This document shows, in pieces, positions 25,872 to 34,615 of a stretch of 64,000 nucleotides of DNA; position 1 is the first letter of the stretch, and each line of letters starts with the position of its first letter. The notes under the pieces were generated by a model that was not told where the DNA came from, searched no databases, and saw nothing but the letters and a program-made list of their open reading frames with translations. The stretch covers positions 62,001 through 126,000 of the forward strand of contig JAPDQB010000010.1 of assembly GCA_034506175.1 (NCBI GenBank), written 5' to 3'. The position numbers and the translations under genes are program-made. The DNA is from a candidate division KSB1 bacterium (GTDB taxonomy: Bacteria; Zhuqueibacterota; Zhuqueibacteria; Zhuqueibacterales; Zhuqueibacteraceae).

Positions 25872-27896
25872 GTGCAGGATATTTTGATTCCGGGTGTAAC
25901 GAGTTTGCTGGCGCTCGGTTTTGTTGCCTATCTCGCCATGGATGTTTTGCGCCACAATCCAGGCAATGCCAAGATGGTGGAGATTTCTCAAGCCGTGCAA
26001 GCCGGCGCCAAGGCATTTCTGCGGCGCGAGTATATGTATGTCGCTGCTTTTGTCGGCGTCATTGCCATTCTGATCGCCGCGGCGCCGATGTTCTCCAATG
26101 TCGCTTTGAATTGGCAAACCTCAGTTGCATTTATTGCCGGCGGCATCGCCTCGGCGATTGCCGGCTACATCGGCATGAGCATCGCGACACGCGCCAATTC
26201 GCGCACCACCCAGGGCGCGGTTGATGGCGGCCTCAAAGGCGCACTGGGCGTGGCCGTTTCCGGCGGCGCGGTGATGGGCATGAGCGTCGTCGGCGTATCG
26301 CTGCTCGGCCTGTGCATCGTCTATGCCGCTTTCAACGGCGATCCCATTATCGTCAACGGCTACGCCATGGGCGCGAGTCTCGTTGCGCTCTTCGCACGCA
26401 GCGGCGGCGGCATTTTCACCAAAGGCGCAGACATGGGCGCTGATTTGGTTGGAAAAGTCGAAGCCAATATTCCCGAAGACGACCCGCGCAACCCGGCAGT
26501 GATTGCGGACAACGTCGGCGACAACGTCGGCGACGTGGCCGGCTTGGGCGCTGATTTGTTGGAGTCGTATGTCGAAGCCATGATCGCGGCGATGGCGATT
26601 GCCGCCGGTATGAGCATGCTGCTCGCCAACAATGACGTGCATTCCTTGATCGTGCTGCCGTTGAATGTCGCGAGCATCGGCATCATTGCCTCGATAATCG
26701 GCATTATTTTCGTGAAAGCCACGGGCCGCGGCAACCCGCAGGGCGCGCTGATGGGCGGCTTGTATGTCAGCGCCGGCTTGACTGCCATCGGCACGTATTT
26801 TCTGTTTAAAACCCAGGGCGTGGCTTATGAAAATTACAGCGTCATGGGGCCGTTTTGGGCGACGATTGCCGGCGTGCTCTCTGGCGTGATCATCGGCTTC
26901 ACCAGCGAATATTACACCTCTTCAAAATACAAGCCGGTTAAAAATTTGGCCGACGAGTCGCAAAGCGGCCCGGCCATCACCGTCACCGGCGGGTTGGCGC
27001 TCGGCATGGCGTCGACGGCGATACCAGTTATTGTTCTGGCGGTCGCGCTGATTGCTTCGTATAACCTCGCGGGCATTTATGGCGTGGCGATGGCCAGCCT
27101 TGGCATGTTGGCGACGACCGGCATGGTCGTTGCGGTTGATAGCTACGGACCAATTGCGGACAACGCCGGCGGCATCGCCGAGATGGCGCATCTCGATCCC
27201 GGCGTGCGCAAGATTACTGACAGCCTCGATTCCGTCGGCAACACCACCGCCGCCATCGGCAAAGGTTTCGCCATCGGCTCCGCTGCGTTCGCCGCGATGG
27301 GTTTGATTGTGGCCTATATGCACTCCGTCAAATTGGAAAAAGCCGATTTGCAAGACCCGAAGGTGTTGGCCGGAATCATTATCGGCGGCATGCTGCCGTT
27401 CTTTTTTTCTTCGATGCTCTTCAAAGCGGTGAGCAAAGCCGCGTTCAAAATGATCGCGGAAGTGCGCCGGCAATTTCGCGAGATTCCCGGCTTGCGCGAA
27501 GGCAAGGCCTTGCCGGATTCCGCCAAATGTGTTGACATCAGCACCATCGGCGCGATCAACGGCATGTTGCTGCCCGGCGCCATGGCGATTTTGGCGCCGG
27601 TTCTCACCGGTTTCATTCTTGGGCCGTCGGCATTGGCCGGCTTGCTTTTGGGCGCGCTGGTGACCGGCGTCATGCTCGGTATTCAAATGGCCAACAGCGG
27701 CGGCGCGATGGACAACGCCAAAAAATATGTTGAAGAAGGCAACTACGGCGGCAAAGGCTCGGAAACTCACAAAGCCACCGTCATTGGCGACACCGTCGGC
27801 GATCCGCTGAAAGATACCGTCGGCCCCTCCATCAACATTTTGATCAAATTGATGGCCGTGATCTCCCTGGTCCTGGCGCCGATTTTTATGCAATGA
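25872..27896 (+). CDS. hppA: Membrane pyrophosphatase, K+-dependent class
   Basis: 674 residues with about 16 membrane helices. Pyrophosphate/Mg-binding segments include GADMGADLVGKVEANIPEDD and VIADNVGDNVGDVAG, with a second acidic set near the C-terminus (NAKKYVEEGNYGGKGSETHK, GDTVGDPLKDTVGPS). The class-determining motif is GNTTAAIGKG with alanine at residue 460. K+-dependent enzymes have Ala at this site; K+-independent ones have Lys. K+-dependent members pump Na+, H+ or both; the ion cannot be decided by eye. It starts at GTG 25872 with ribosome site GAAGGAGGAAGCA. A second pyrophosphatase of the other class follows 96 bp downstream. Confidence 0.95.
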   Translation: MQDILIPGVTSLLALGFVAYLAMDVLRHNPGNAKMVEISQAVQAGAKAFLRREYMYVAAFVGVIAILIAAAPMFSNVALNWQTSVAFIAGGIASAIAGYIGMSIATRANSRTTQGAVDGGLKGALGVAVSGGAVMGMSVVGVSLLGLCIVYAAFNGDPIIVNGYAMGASLVALFARSGGGIFTKGADMGADLVGKVEANIPEDDPRNPAVIADNVGDNVGDVAGLGADLLESYVEAMIAAMAIAAGMSMLLANNDVHSLIVLPLNVASIGIIASIIGIIFVKATGRGNPQGALMGGLYVSAGLTAIGTYFLFKTQGVAYENYSVMGPFWATIAGVLSGVIIGFTSEYYTSSKYKPVKNLADESQSGPAITVTGGLALGMASTAIPVIVLAVALIASYNLAGIYGVAMASLGMLATTGMVVAVDSYGPIADNAGGIAEMAHLDPGVRKITDSLDSVGNTTAAIGKGFAIGSAAFAAMGLIVAYMHSVKLEKADLQDPKVLAGIIIGGMLPFFFSSMLFKAVSKAAFKMIAEVRRQFREIPGLREGKALPDSAKCVDISTIGAINGMLLPGAMAILAPVLTGFILGPSALAGLLLGALVTGVMLGIQMANSGGAMDNAKKYVEEGNYGGKGSETHKATVIGDTVGDPLKDTVGPSINILIKLMAVISLVLAPIFMQ

Positions 27897-27903
27897 CGAA
27901 TTT

Positions 27904-27967
27904 ACGCCCTGGGTCTTACGCCTTACGTTTCATTTGGCTCGCAATGCGTAAAACGTAATGCATAAGA
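27904..27967. repeat. Degenerate heptanucleotide tract between the two pyrophosphatase genes
   Basis: Units such as ACGCCCT, GGGTCTT, ACGCCTT, ACGTTTC on the left and ATGCGTA, AAACGTA, ATGCATA on the right keep a 7-bp register. The two sides are inverted relative to each other: CTTACGCCTTACGTTT (27915-27930) can pair with AAACGTAATGCATAAG (27951-27966), 13 of 16 positions. It could form a hairpin between the two cistrons. Confidence 0.55.
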
Positions 27968-27992
27968 TTTTTAGAACTTAATCGGAGCTTAT

Positions 27993-30134
27993 GTGGAACT
28001 TGGACTAACTTTAGGTTGCAGCGTTTTTGCATTGCTCTTTGCTGTTTATCTGGCAAAATGGGTTTTGAAAAATGACGATGGCACCTCGGCGATGAAAGAG
28101 ATCGCCGACGCCATTCGCGAGGGCGCCGAAGCTTTTCTGGCGCGCCAGTACAAGACCATCGCGACGCTCACCATTCCCGTCGCGGCCGTTCTCTATATTC
28201 TTTATGCTTTTGTTCGTCCCGGCTCGGAACATGATCCGGTGCCGACCGTTGAATTGGCGCTCTATGTTGCCGGCTCATTCATCTTGGGCGCGATTTGCTC
28301 CGGGATCGCCGGTTACATGGGCATGTTTGTTTCCATTCGCGCCAATATTCGCACCGCCTCGGCCTCGCGCACCAGCTTGAATCGCGGCCTGCAAATCGCC
28401 TTGCGCGGCGGCGCGGTTTCCGGACTTTTTGTGGTCGCCATGAGTTTGCTCGGCGTTGGCGGCTTGTTCGCCATTCTGGAAGCTTTTGGCGTCGAAGCCC
28501 GGTACATTCCGTTTCTCATTGTCGGCTACGGCTTCGGTGCCAGTTTCGTCGCGCTGTTCGCCCAACTTGGCGGCGGTATTTACACCAAAGCGGCGGATGT
28601 CGGCGCCGATCTTGTCGGCAAAGTTGAAGCCGGCATTCCGGAAGATGATCCGCGCAACCCGGCAGTCATTGCTGATCTCGTCGGCGACAACGTCGGCGAC
28701 TGCGCGGGCCGTGGCGCTGATCTTTTCGAGTCCACCGCTGCTGAAAATATTGGCGCGATGATTCTCGGCGCCACGCTGGCGATCACCGCACAGCAAAGTG
28801 GAATCGCCTTTTCAGCCGGCGTCATTGGCGTCATGCTTTTCCCGCTCGTCGCACGCGCGTTCGGTCTCCTTGCTTCGATTATCGGCATCATGGTCGTGCG
28901 CACCCGCGAAGAAGCTGATCCGATGCAAGCGCTCAACCGCGGCTATTACGTCACCACCATTTTGGCCGCAGCGGGATTTGGCGTCGGTTGCCATTGGCTG
29001 CTCAATTCTCCGCAAGCGCCACAAGCGTGGTGGCACTTCTGGGTTTGCGGCTTGATCGGCCTGGCCACTGCCATGGCTTTCGTTTATATCACGCAATATT
29101 ACACCGAATACAAATATCGCCCGGTGAAAGAAATCGCCACGGCTTCGCAAACCGGCCCAGCCACAAACATTATTACCGGCTTCTCTGTGGCGTTGGAATG
29201 CACCGCGCTGCCGGTGCTCGTGATCTCGGTCGCGATTCTTGCTTCCTACTATATCGGTCAAAACAGCGGCCTTGAGAATGCGGGCTTGTTCGGCACCGCC
29301 GTCGCGACGATGGGCATGCTCGGCACCGCGGCGTACATTCTCGCCATGGACACTTTCGGCCCGATTGCGGACAACGCCGGCGGCATCATCGAAATGAGCC
29401 AGCAGCCGGAAGAAGTTCGCAAAAAGACCGACCGCCTGGACGCCGTGGGCAACACCACGAAAGCGTTGACCAAAGGCTATGCGATTGGCAGCGCCGCGCT
29501 CGCGGCATTTCTGCTTTTCTCCGCCTATCTCGACGAATTGAAAAATTTTGGCAAGCCGCTCACGGCGGTTGATATTGCCAAACCGCAAGTTTTCATCGGC
29601 GGTTTGCTCGGTGCGATGCTCATCTTCCTTTTCTCGGCACTGGCCATCCGCGCCGTTGGCAAAGCGGCTTATTACGTGATCAACGAAGTCCGGCGGCAAT
29701 TCAAAGAGAACCCCGGCATTCTCCAAGGCACCGCCAAACCGTCGTACCGGCAATGTGTGGATATTGTCACCGCTGGCGCGTTGAAACAAATGGTGCTGCC
29801 CGGGCTGCTTACCGTTGGCATGCCCATTACGGTCGGCATTATTTTCAAACAATTCGGCATCGGCGCCGAAACCGTGGCGGCGTTGTTGATGGTCGGAACG
29901 ATGGGCGGCATTTTAGTGGCCACCATGCTCAACAACGGCGGCGGCGCGTGGGACAATGCGAAGAAATTTGTCGAAACCGGCCAACTCGGCGGTAAAGGCT
30001 CGGACACGCACAAAGCCGCGGTTGTTGGCGATACCGTCGGCGATCCGTTCAAAGACACCGCCGGCCCCTCGCTGCACGTGGTGATCAAACTGCTCAGCAC
30101 GATTACCCTGGTGCTGGCGCCGCTGTTTATTTGA
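27993..30134 (+). CDS. hppA: Membrane pyrophosphatase, K+-independent class (proton pump)
   Basis: 713 residues, same architecture as its upstream neighbour: GADVGADLVGKVEAGIPEDD, VIADLVGDNVGDCAGRGADL, and near the end GDTVGDPFKDTAGPS. The class motif is GNTTKALTKG, with Lys490 in place of the Ala of K+-dependent enzymes; the K+-independent class is known only as proton pumps. The reading begins at GTG 27993; an ATG at 27991 is in another frame. GGAG at 27984-27987 is the likely ribosome site. The pair could couple pyrophosphate hydrolysis to two ion gradients. Confidence 0.95.
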   Translation: MELGLTLGCSVFALLFAVYLAKWVLKNDDGTSAMKEIADAIREGAEAFLARQYKTIATLTIPVAAVLYILYAFVRPGSEHDPVPTVELALYVAGSFILGAICSGIAGYMGMFVSIRANIRTASASRTSLNRGLQIALRGGAVSGLFVVAMSLLGVGGLFAILEAFGVEARYIPFLIVGYGFGASFVALFAQLGGGIYTKAADVGADLVGKVEAGIPEDDPRNPAVIADLVGDNVGDCAGRGADLFESTAAENIGAMILGATLAITAQQSGIAFSAGVIGVMLFPLVARAFGLLASIIGIMVVRTREEADPMQALNRGYYVTTILAAAGFGVGCHWLLNSPQAPQAWWHFWVCGLIGLATAMAFVYITQYYTEYKYRPVKEIATASQTGPATNIITGFSVALECTALPVLVISVAILASYYIGQNSGLENAGLFGTAVATMGMLGTAAYILAMDTFGPIADNAGGIIEMSQQPEEVRKKTDRLDAVGNTTKALTKGYAIGSAALAAFLLFSAYLDELKNFGKPLTAVDIAKPQVFIGGLLGAMLIFLFSALAIRAVGKAAYYVINEVRRQFKENPGILQGTAKPSYRQCVDIVTAGALKQMVLPGLLTVGMPITVGIIFKQFGIGAETVAALLMVGTMGGILVATMLNNGGGAWDNAKKFVETGQLGGKGSDTHKAAVVGDTVGDPFKDTAGPSLHVVIKLLSTITLVLAPLFI

Positions 30135-30190
30135 AATCAATAATTCACAATTATCAATTGTCAATTGTGAATTGATAATTGTGAATTGAT
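30135..30190. repeat. Heptanucleotide AATTNNN tract forming a long hairpin
   Basis: Eight contiguous 7-bp units start right after the pyrophosphatase stop codon: AATCAAT, AATTCAC, AATTATC, AATTGTC, AATTGTG, AATTGAT, AATTGTG, AATTGAT. The two halves are inverted copies; AATTCACAATTATCAATTG pairs with the right half with only end mismatches. It may stop transcription or stabilise the 3' end before tpx. Confidence 0.75.
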
Positions 30191-30210
30191 CAAATATTAG
30201 GAGGAGACTC

Positions 30211-30729
30211 ATGGCTGGAGAACGCAAGGAGTCTTACAGTTTCAGAAATCGCACGCTCACGCTCGCCGGCCCGGAAATCAAAGTCGGCGACAAGGCGCCG
30301 GCGTTCACCGTGCTGGCGCAAGATTTTTCCGAAGTCGGTTTGGATGCTTTAAAAGGGAAGCCGGCGGTGTTGGCCTCCGTGCCGTCGTTGGACACCAGCG
30401 TGTGCGACGCCGAGTCCAAACGCTTTAACGACGAGGCCGCCAAGTTCGGTGACAAAGTGAATTTTGTCGTTCTGAGTTGCGATCTGCCGTTTGGCCAAAA
30501 GCGCTGGTGCGGCGTGGCGAACGTCGACAAAGCGCGCGTCTATTCCGACCATCGCGATCGCTCATTTGGACAAGCGTATGGCGTGTATGTGAAAGAAACC
30601 GGCTTTCTTTGGCGCGCCGTGTTCGTCCTGGATAAAGACGGCATTGTGCGCTATGTCGAGTACGTGCCGGAAATGGGAAAACATCCGGATTATGAAAAAA
30701 TTTTAGAGACGGTCAACAAGTTGGTTTGA
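30211..30729 (+). CDS. tpx: Thiol peroxidase (atypical 2-Cys peroxiredoxin)
   Basis: 172 residues. Peroxidatic Cys65 lies in the Tpx motif SLDTSVCDAESKRFN and resolving Cys100 in KRWCGVANV; their spacing (35) fits the Tpx class. The C-terminal RAVFVLDKDGIVRYVEYVPE is also typical. It reduces alkyl hydroperoxides and H2O2 using thioredoxin. Ribosome site TTAGGAGGAGACTC precedes ATG 30211. An SDR gene follows 14 bp later and is probably on the same transcript. Confidence 0.96.
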   Translation: MAGERKESYSFRNRTLTLAGPEIKVGDKAPAFTVLAQDFSEVGLDALKGKPAVLASVPSLDTSVCDAESKRFNDEAAKFGDKVNFVVLSCDLPFGQKRWCGVANVDKARVYSDHRDRSFGQAYGVYVKETGFLWRAVFVLDKDGIVRYVEYVPEMGKHPDYEKILETVNKLV

Positions 30730-30743
30730 AATAAAAAAAGGCC

Positions 30744-31556
30744 ATGACCGAATCTACGGCTGCGTTCGAAAATTTGGCGCTGCCCGGTTTGCGCGACCGC
30801 GTCGTCTTGATCACCGGCGCCAGCCGCGGCATTGGCCGCGCGGCGGCGGAGTTGTTTGCGCGCTGCGGCTCGGCAGTTGTTGTTAATGCGCGTTCGCCGA
30901 AAGAAATCGATGCGCTCGCCACCGAGTTGCAGCAGCGATTCGGCGTTCGCGCCCTGGCTGCCGTCGCCGATGTGGCCGATCAAACCGCCGTGCAAAAAAT
31001 GTTTGCAACTTTGCAAGCCTGGAGCAACAACCGCCTCGACGCGCTCGTCTGCTGCGCCGGCTATCCGCTGGTGGAGGACTGGTGGCACACGCCGTTGCAC
31101 AAAATGCAAGCCGGTGAAGTTGATCAATGGTTTTGCCGCGTCCGCGCCGTCGATGTGGACGGCGCGCGTTATTGCAGCCATCAGGCGCTGAACATGATGT
31201 TGCCGCAGCGCCGCGGCAGTTTGATTTATCTCAGTTCGACGCCGGCGCTCTGCGGCTATCACGGCACACCGTACACCGAAGCCAAAGCCGCGCTGCTGGG
31301 ACTGATGCGCGATCTCGCGCGCGAGTACGCCCGCTTCGGCATCCGCGCCAACGCCGTCGCCCCCGGCAATATCGCCAGCGGTTGGTATCATCGCTTGAGC
31401 GGAGAAAAAAAACAGCAACTCGCCACCGAAGCGCCCTTGCAGCGCTGGGGACGTCCTGAAGAAGTGGCGGGCGCGATTGTTTTTCTCGCCTCGGACTTGG
31501 CGGGATTCATCACCGGACAGACAATTGTCATCGATGGCGGGAAAGTCATGCGATGA
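30744..31556 (+). CDS. Short-chain dehydrogenase/reductase
   Basis: 270 residues of classical SDR fold: cofactor motif TGASRGIGRAAAE, NAG equivalent CCAGYP, catalytic Ser in LIYLSSTPALCGYHG and catalytic YTEAK (YxxxK), then NAVAPGNIASGW and the C-terminal GRPEEVAGAIVFLASDLAGF. It resembles FabG-like reductases, but the substrate is unknown. The unusual C-C-A-G-Y in place of NNAG is a mild variation. It sits between tpx and the FHA-cyclase gene, all on the plus strand with short gaps. Confidence 0.88.
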   Translation: MTESTAAFENLALPGLRDRVVLITGASRGIGRAAAELFARCGSAVVVNARSPKEIDALATELQQRFGVRALAAVADVADQTAVQKMFATLQAWSNNRLDALVCCAGYPLVEDWWHTPLHKMQAGEVDQWFCRVRAVDVDGARYCSHQALNMMLPQRRGSLIYLSSTPALCGYHGTPYTEAKAALLGLMRDLAREYARFGIRANAVAPGNIASGWYHRLSGEKKQQLATEAPLQRWGRPEEVAGAIVFLASDLAGFITGQTIVIDGGKVMR

Positions 31557-31577
31557 TTTTTACCGGCAAGCTAGGTC

Positions 31578-33380
31578 ATGAATTCCAATGCTTATAAATT
31601 GCTCGCCGCCATTCCCACCCTCAATATTTCACACGCATTCATTTTGCAGCCGGGCCGGCGTTACTTGCTCGGCAGCACCGAGATGGAAGCCGGCATGCTG
31701 GTGTTTTCTTTCGACCGCTCGCTGAGCCGGCGCCAAGCCTGGCTCGAAATTATCGACGGCAACCTGCATGTCGAACGCCACCCCAAAGCCAGCCAGCATT
31801 TGAACGCCGATGCGACGATCAAAAACTTGCAATTGAAACCCGGCGAATCCTTCACCGCCGGTTCCACCATCTTCAAATTCACTGCCGGCGCAGATGACAT
31901 GACCGCGCCGACGCCGGACCTCACCTACACCTTGTCGGCGCGGGAATTTTCCACGCGCTTGCAGGAACTGGGAGCCAAGCAATTTCTCGACGTGGTCAGC
32001 GCCATGCCCAAACTCATGCAGCAAAACGAAACACCGGCCGGTTTTCTGGTGGCGCTTTGTGAAACGCTGCAAACATGCGTTTCCGGCGTTCACGTGTCGG
32101 CCTGGCGTGTGCACTGGCGCGATGACTGGCCTGAAGCCATGCTCTTGCGCGCCCCCCATCAAACCGCAGAAGAAGCCGCGTCAATTTTTCCGAGCCGACG
32201 TTTGCTGCGCGAGGCTTTTGATTCGCCCGGCGACGAATACGTCGTCAGCACCTGGAACCGCCGCCAGCAGGAAACCGCCGCCAACGCCTCAGCCATTTCC
32301 CGCAGCGCGCAATGGGCGATGTGCATTCCGATCACGCTCAGCACCCACGAGCATTTTGCCCTTTACATGAGCGGCGCCAGCACCTTGCTGGGCGGGGCGC
32401 AGCGCGAGATGCAGCAGGTTTTGGCGGCGCTCGGCGCCATCGCCAAACAGCATTTGCTCGCCGCGCGTGCCAAAGAGCGGCAAGGGCAAATCGGCCAGTT
32501 TTTTTCGCCGGCGCTGCGCTCGATTTTGTTCGGCGAAACCGGTGAAGCGGAGCAAGCGCTCAAACCCGGTGAATTCGAAGCGACGGTCTGTTTCTTTGAT
32601 TTGCGCGGTTCCTCGCGGGTGGCTGAAGAGGTTTATCTCAAAACCGGCGGCACGGTGGCGGATTATTTCAGTCGTCTCGAGAATCTGCTGGGCGAAGCCA
32701 CCAATGTGATTTTTGAGACCGGCGGCATTGTGATCGATTTCCAAGGTGACGCCATCCTCGCGTGTTGGGGCGTTCCGCCGACCGGCGCGCCGCCGGCGCC
32801 GACGCTGCAAGCCGGTTTGGCTGCGCGGCGAATCGTCGAGCTGATCGGCGAGCACGAATGGCCAAGCGGCGAAGCCAATTTGCGCTGCGGCATCGGCATA
32901 ACTTCCGGCCGTCTTCTCGCCGGCCTGTTCACAGCGCAGGGATTTGGCCGCATGCAACTCTCCAAATACACCGTTTTCGGCCCGGTCGTCAATCAAGCCG
33001 CGCGCTTGGAAGGCATGACCAAAAAATTTGGCGTGCCGATTCTCATTGACGGCGCCGTGGCCGCGGTTTTGGCGAAGGCGAACATGCCGGTCCGGCGCAT
33101 TGCCGCGGTGCGGCCGGCCGGCATGAGCCACGTCATTCAATTGTACGAGCTGGTTTTGCCCAAAGAGTTGTGCGGCACCGGTGTGACATCCGAAGGCATA
33201 AAAGCCTACGACGCCGCACTGAAGCTGTTTGAAAAAGGGGATTTTGAAGCCGCCGCCGTGGCGATGCGAGAGGTTCCCAACGATCAAATCGAATTGTTTC
33301 TTTCCGAGCAAATCACCGCCCTGCGCCGCCAGGGCACCCCGCCGAATTGGGACGGCGTGATCAATCTATTGTCGAAGTAA
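31578..33380 (+). CDS. FHA-domain class III nucleotide cyclase-like protein
   Basis: 600 residues. The N-terminal FHA domain (about 20-110) has RRYLLGSTE and SLSRRQAWLE. A GAF-like middle (about 130-300) leads to the C-terminal class III cyclase domain (about 330-530). The metal-binding aspartates are present: FFDLRGSS (D341) and FQGDAILACWG (D391). The transition-state pair survives as VVNQAARLEGM (Asn and Arg). The adenine-specifying Lys position preceding FxGD is Asp387 (IDFQGD), so substrate or activity may differ from standard adenylate cyclases. The C-terminal 70 residues look like TPR-type helices. FHA suggests control by Thr phosphorylation. It overlaps the convergent MNT gene by 15 bp. 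Confidence 0.87.
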   Translation: MNSNAYKLLAAIPTLNISHAFILQPGRRYLLGSTEMEAGMLVFSFDRSLSRRQAWLEIIDGNLHVERHPKASQHLNADATIKNLQLKPGESFTAGSTIFKFTAGADDMTAPTPDLTYTLSAREFSTRLQELGAKQFLDVVSAMPKLMQQNETPAGFLVALCETLQTCVSGVHVSAWRVHWRDDWPEAMLLRAPHQTAEEAASIFPSRRLLREAFDSPGDEYVVSTWNRRQQETAANASAISRSAQWAMCIPITLSTHEHFALYMSGASTLLGGAQREMQQVLAALGAIAKQHLLAARAKERQGQIGQFFSPALRSILFGETGEAEQALKPGEFEATVCFFDLRGSSRVAEEVYLKTGGTVADYFSRLENLLGEATNVIFETGGIVIDFQGDAILACWGVPPTGAPPAPTLQAGLAARRIVELIGEHEWPSGEANLRCGIGITSGRLLAGLFTAQGFGRMQLSKYTVFGPVVNQAARLEGMTKKFGVPILIDGAVAAVLAKANMPVRRIAAVRPAGMSHVIQLYELVLPKELCGTGVTSEGIKAYDAALKLFEKGDFEAAAVAMREVPNDQIELFLSEQITALRRQGTPPNWDGVINLLSK

Positions 33381-33770
33381 AGCCGGCTTGCGGCGTTTGG
33401 ATTTTCTCTTTTTTTTCTGCGGGGTCAAAACCTGATTGGTAATCGGAATGGCTTCCGTATCGATGATTTCCTCCCAAAAAGCGGAAAGATCGCGCTCGCG
33501 GTTTTCTACTTCCTCCGGTGTGAAGCCGTAGGCCTCTACAGGCTCAGGGACATTGCGCCGCGCTCGCCCCAAGATATGCAAGCGCTCAAGCAACTCTTTG
33601 CCCTTAAAATTTTCAGATACCACGATAATATCGATGTCGCTGTCGCGATGGGCTTGGTTCTTTGCATGAGAACCGTAGAGAAAGACTTGTTGAACGTGCG
33701 TGCCGCTTTCCTGCAAAGCCAGGATATATTTTCTTATAGCACGGAAAATCGTGGATGTTTTTTTAACCAT
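33366..33770 (-). CDS. MNT-type nucleotidyltransferase (partner of HEPN)
   Basis: About 134 residues. The minimal nucleotidyltransferase motif LYGSHAKNQAHRDSDIDIIV shows GS followed by DxD. The C-terminal tail is very basic (KKKRKSKRRK). In MNT/HEPN systems this protein is the antitoxin that AMPylates the HEPN RNase. I take ATG 33770 (MVKKTSTIF); a longer frame begins at 33809. It overlaps the HEPN frame upstream by 37 bp and runs convergently into the cyclase gene. The HEPN partner is broken. Confidence 0.85.
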   Translation of the reverse strand: MVKKTSTIFRAIRKYILALQESGTHVQQVFLYGSHAKNQAHRDSDIDIIVVSENFKGKELLERLHILGRARRNVPEPVEAYGFTPEEVENRERDLSAFWEEIIDTEAIPITNQVLTPQKKKRKSKRRKPALLRQ

Positions 33771-34144
33771 TTTAACGTTGCCTCGGTTTGTTGAACAAGC
33801 TCCGCGCAATACTTTTTTGTATATTGAGCCAAACTCCTCTGTAAATCTTCCGGATAGCGGGTTGGGATGCTCGCTTTGTTTAAGTCAACAATAACGTCGT
33901 TCAAGGCGTCAGGAATGTCAAGCTTCGCCCGCGCGGTTAATTTGATCAAATCATGAATTTTGGGCGGAAACTTGTTTTCTTCCAGTTCAACATGCGCCTT
34001 GAGTATTTTCTCGAGCGACAGATGACACATGAACACAACATAAATATAACGTTTTGTTTTCAGCATGTGTTTTGCCGTTTACAAATCATACTCCGCGCCG
34101 GCAATCCAGTTGCGAACAGATTTGAGGCGTTTTTCCGGTGTCAT
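33734..34144 (-). pseudogene. HEPN-domain protein with premature stop
   Basis: The homologous reading starts at ATG 34144 (MTPEKRLKSVRNWIAGAEYD), meets an in-frame TAA at 34081-34079 after 21 codons, and continues in the same frame as TAKHMLKTKRYIYVVFMCHL to the end at 33734. The second part alone (110 residues from ATG 34066) lacks the first HEPN helix. The stop replaces what is normally a Lys codon (AAA to TAA). The HEPN core SLEKILKAHVELEE and C-terminal helices are intact. Reinitiation at 34066 could still give a shortened protein. Confidence 0.75.
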
Positions 34145-34300
34145 GATGCTCCCTCCTCTCGCACGAATGCGCTATAAAAAATAAGCAGCTTTGGAATCAA
34201 AGTCAAGCCGGAAATCATCATCGCATTGGCGTTGCTGGCGTGAAGGTGAAAGATTCCGAGGTTGCCGTTTGTTTCGAGATGATAAGCGCGCATGCCTCGC

Positions 34301-34573
34301 TCAGTTTTTACTCATGCAACATTTCTTATATTTCAGCCCGCTGCCACATGGGCAAGGATCGTTGCGCCCGGCGGTGGCCGCCACTCGTATGCCGGTTGCG
34401 CTGCCAGGATTTTGCAGCTTGACAAGATCGGATATATCTTCCGTTTTGTCCGGCTCGATACCAATAATATATTTCCAGCCATTCTCTTCAAAAATTTCCG
34501 CGATTTCTCCGGCGCGCTCCATGGTTTGCACCCGCACGACGGCTGGGCGTTTATCCGTTCCAAGCCTGGCCAT
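34301..34573 (-). CDS. Small SEC-C zinc-motif protein, PBPRA1643 family
   Basis: 90 residues: N-terminal [20 protein letters not shown], a middle [20 protein letters not shown], and a C-terminal SEC-C motif [16 protein letters not shown]. The combination matches the family known as PBPRA1643 SWIM/SEC-C metal-binding motif proteins. The motif binds zinc; function is unknown. It stands alone, 43 bp downstream of the TonB-like lipoprotein gene on the same strand, with a ribosome site GGAGGA before the ATG. Confidence 0.88.
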   Translation of the reverse strand: MARLGTDKRPAVVRVQTMERAGEIAEIFEENGWKYIIGIEPDKTEDISDLVKLQNPGSATGIRVAATAGRNDPCPCGSGLKYKKCCMSKN

Positions 34574-34615
34574 ATCATCCTCCTCCGTTTTGAATGTGAA
34601 TCACCTCACGATTTA

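Noticed and set aside
27991-27993. ATG at 27991 as the start of the second pyrophosphatase
   Set aside because: It is in a different frame; the pyrophosphatase frame opens with the overlapping GTG at 27993.
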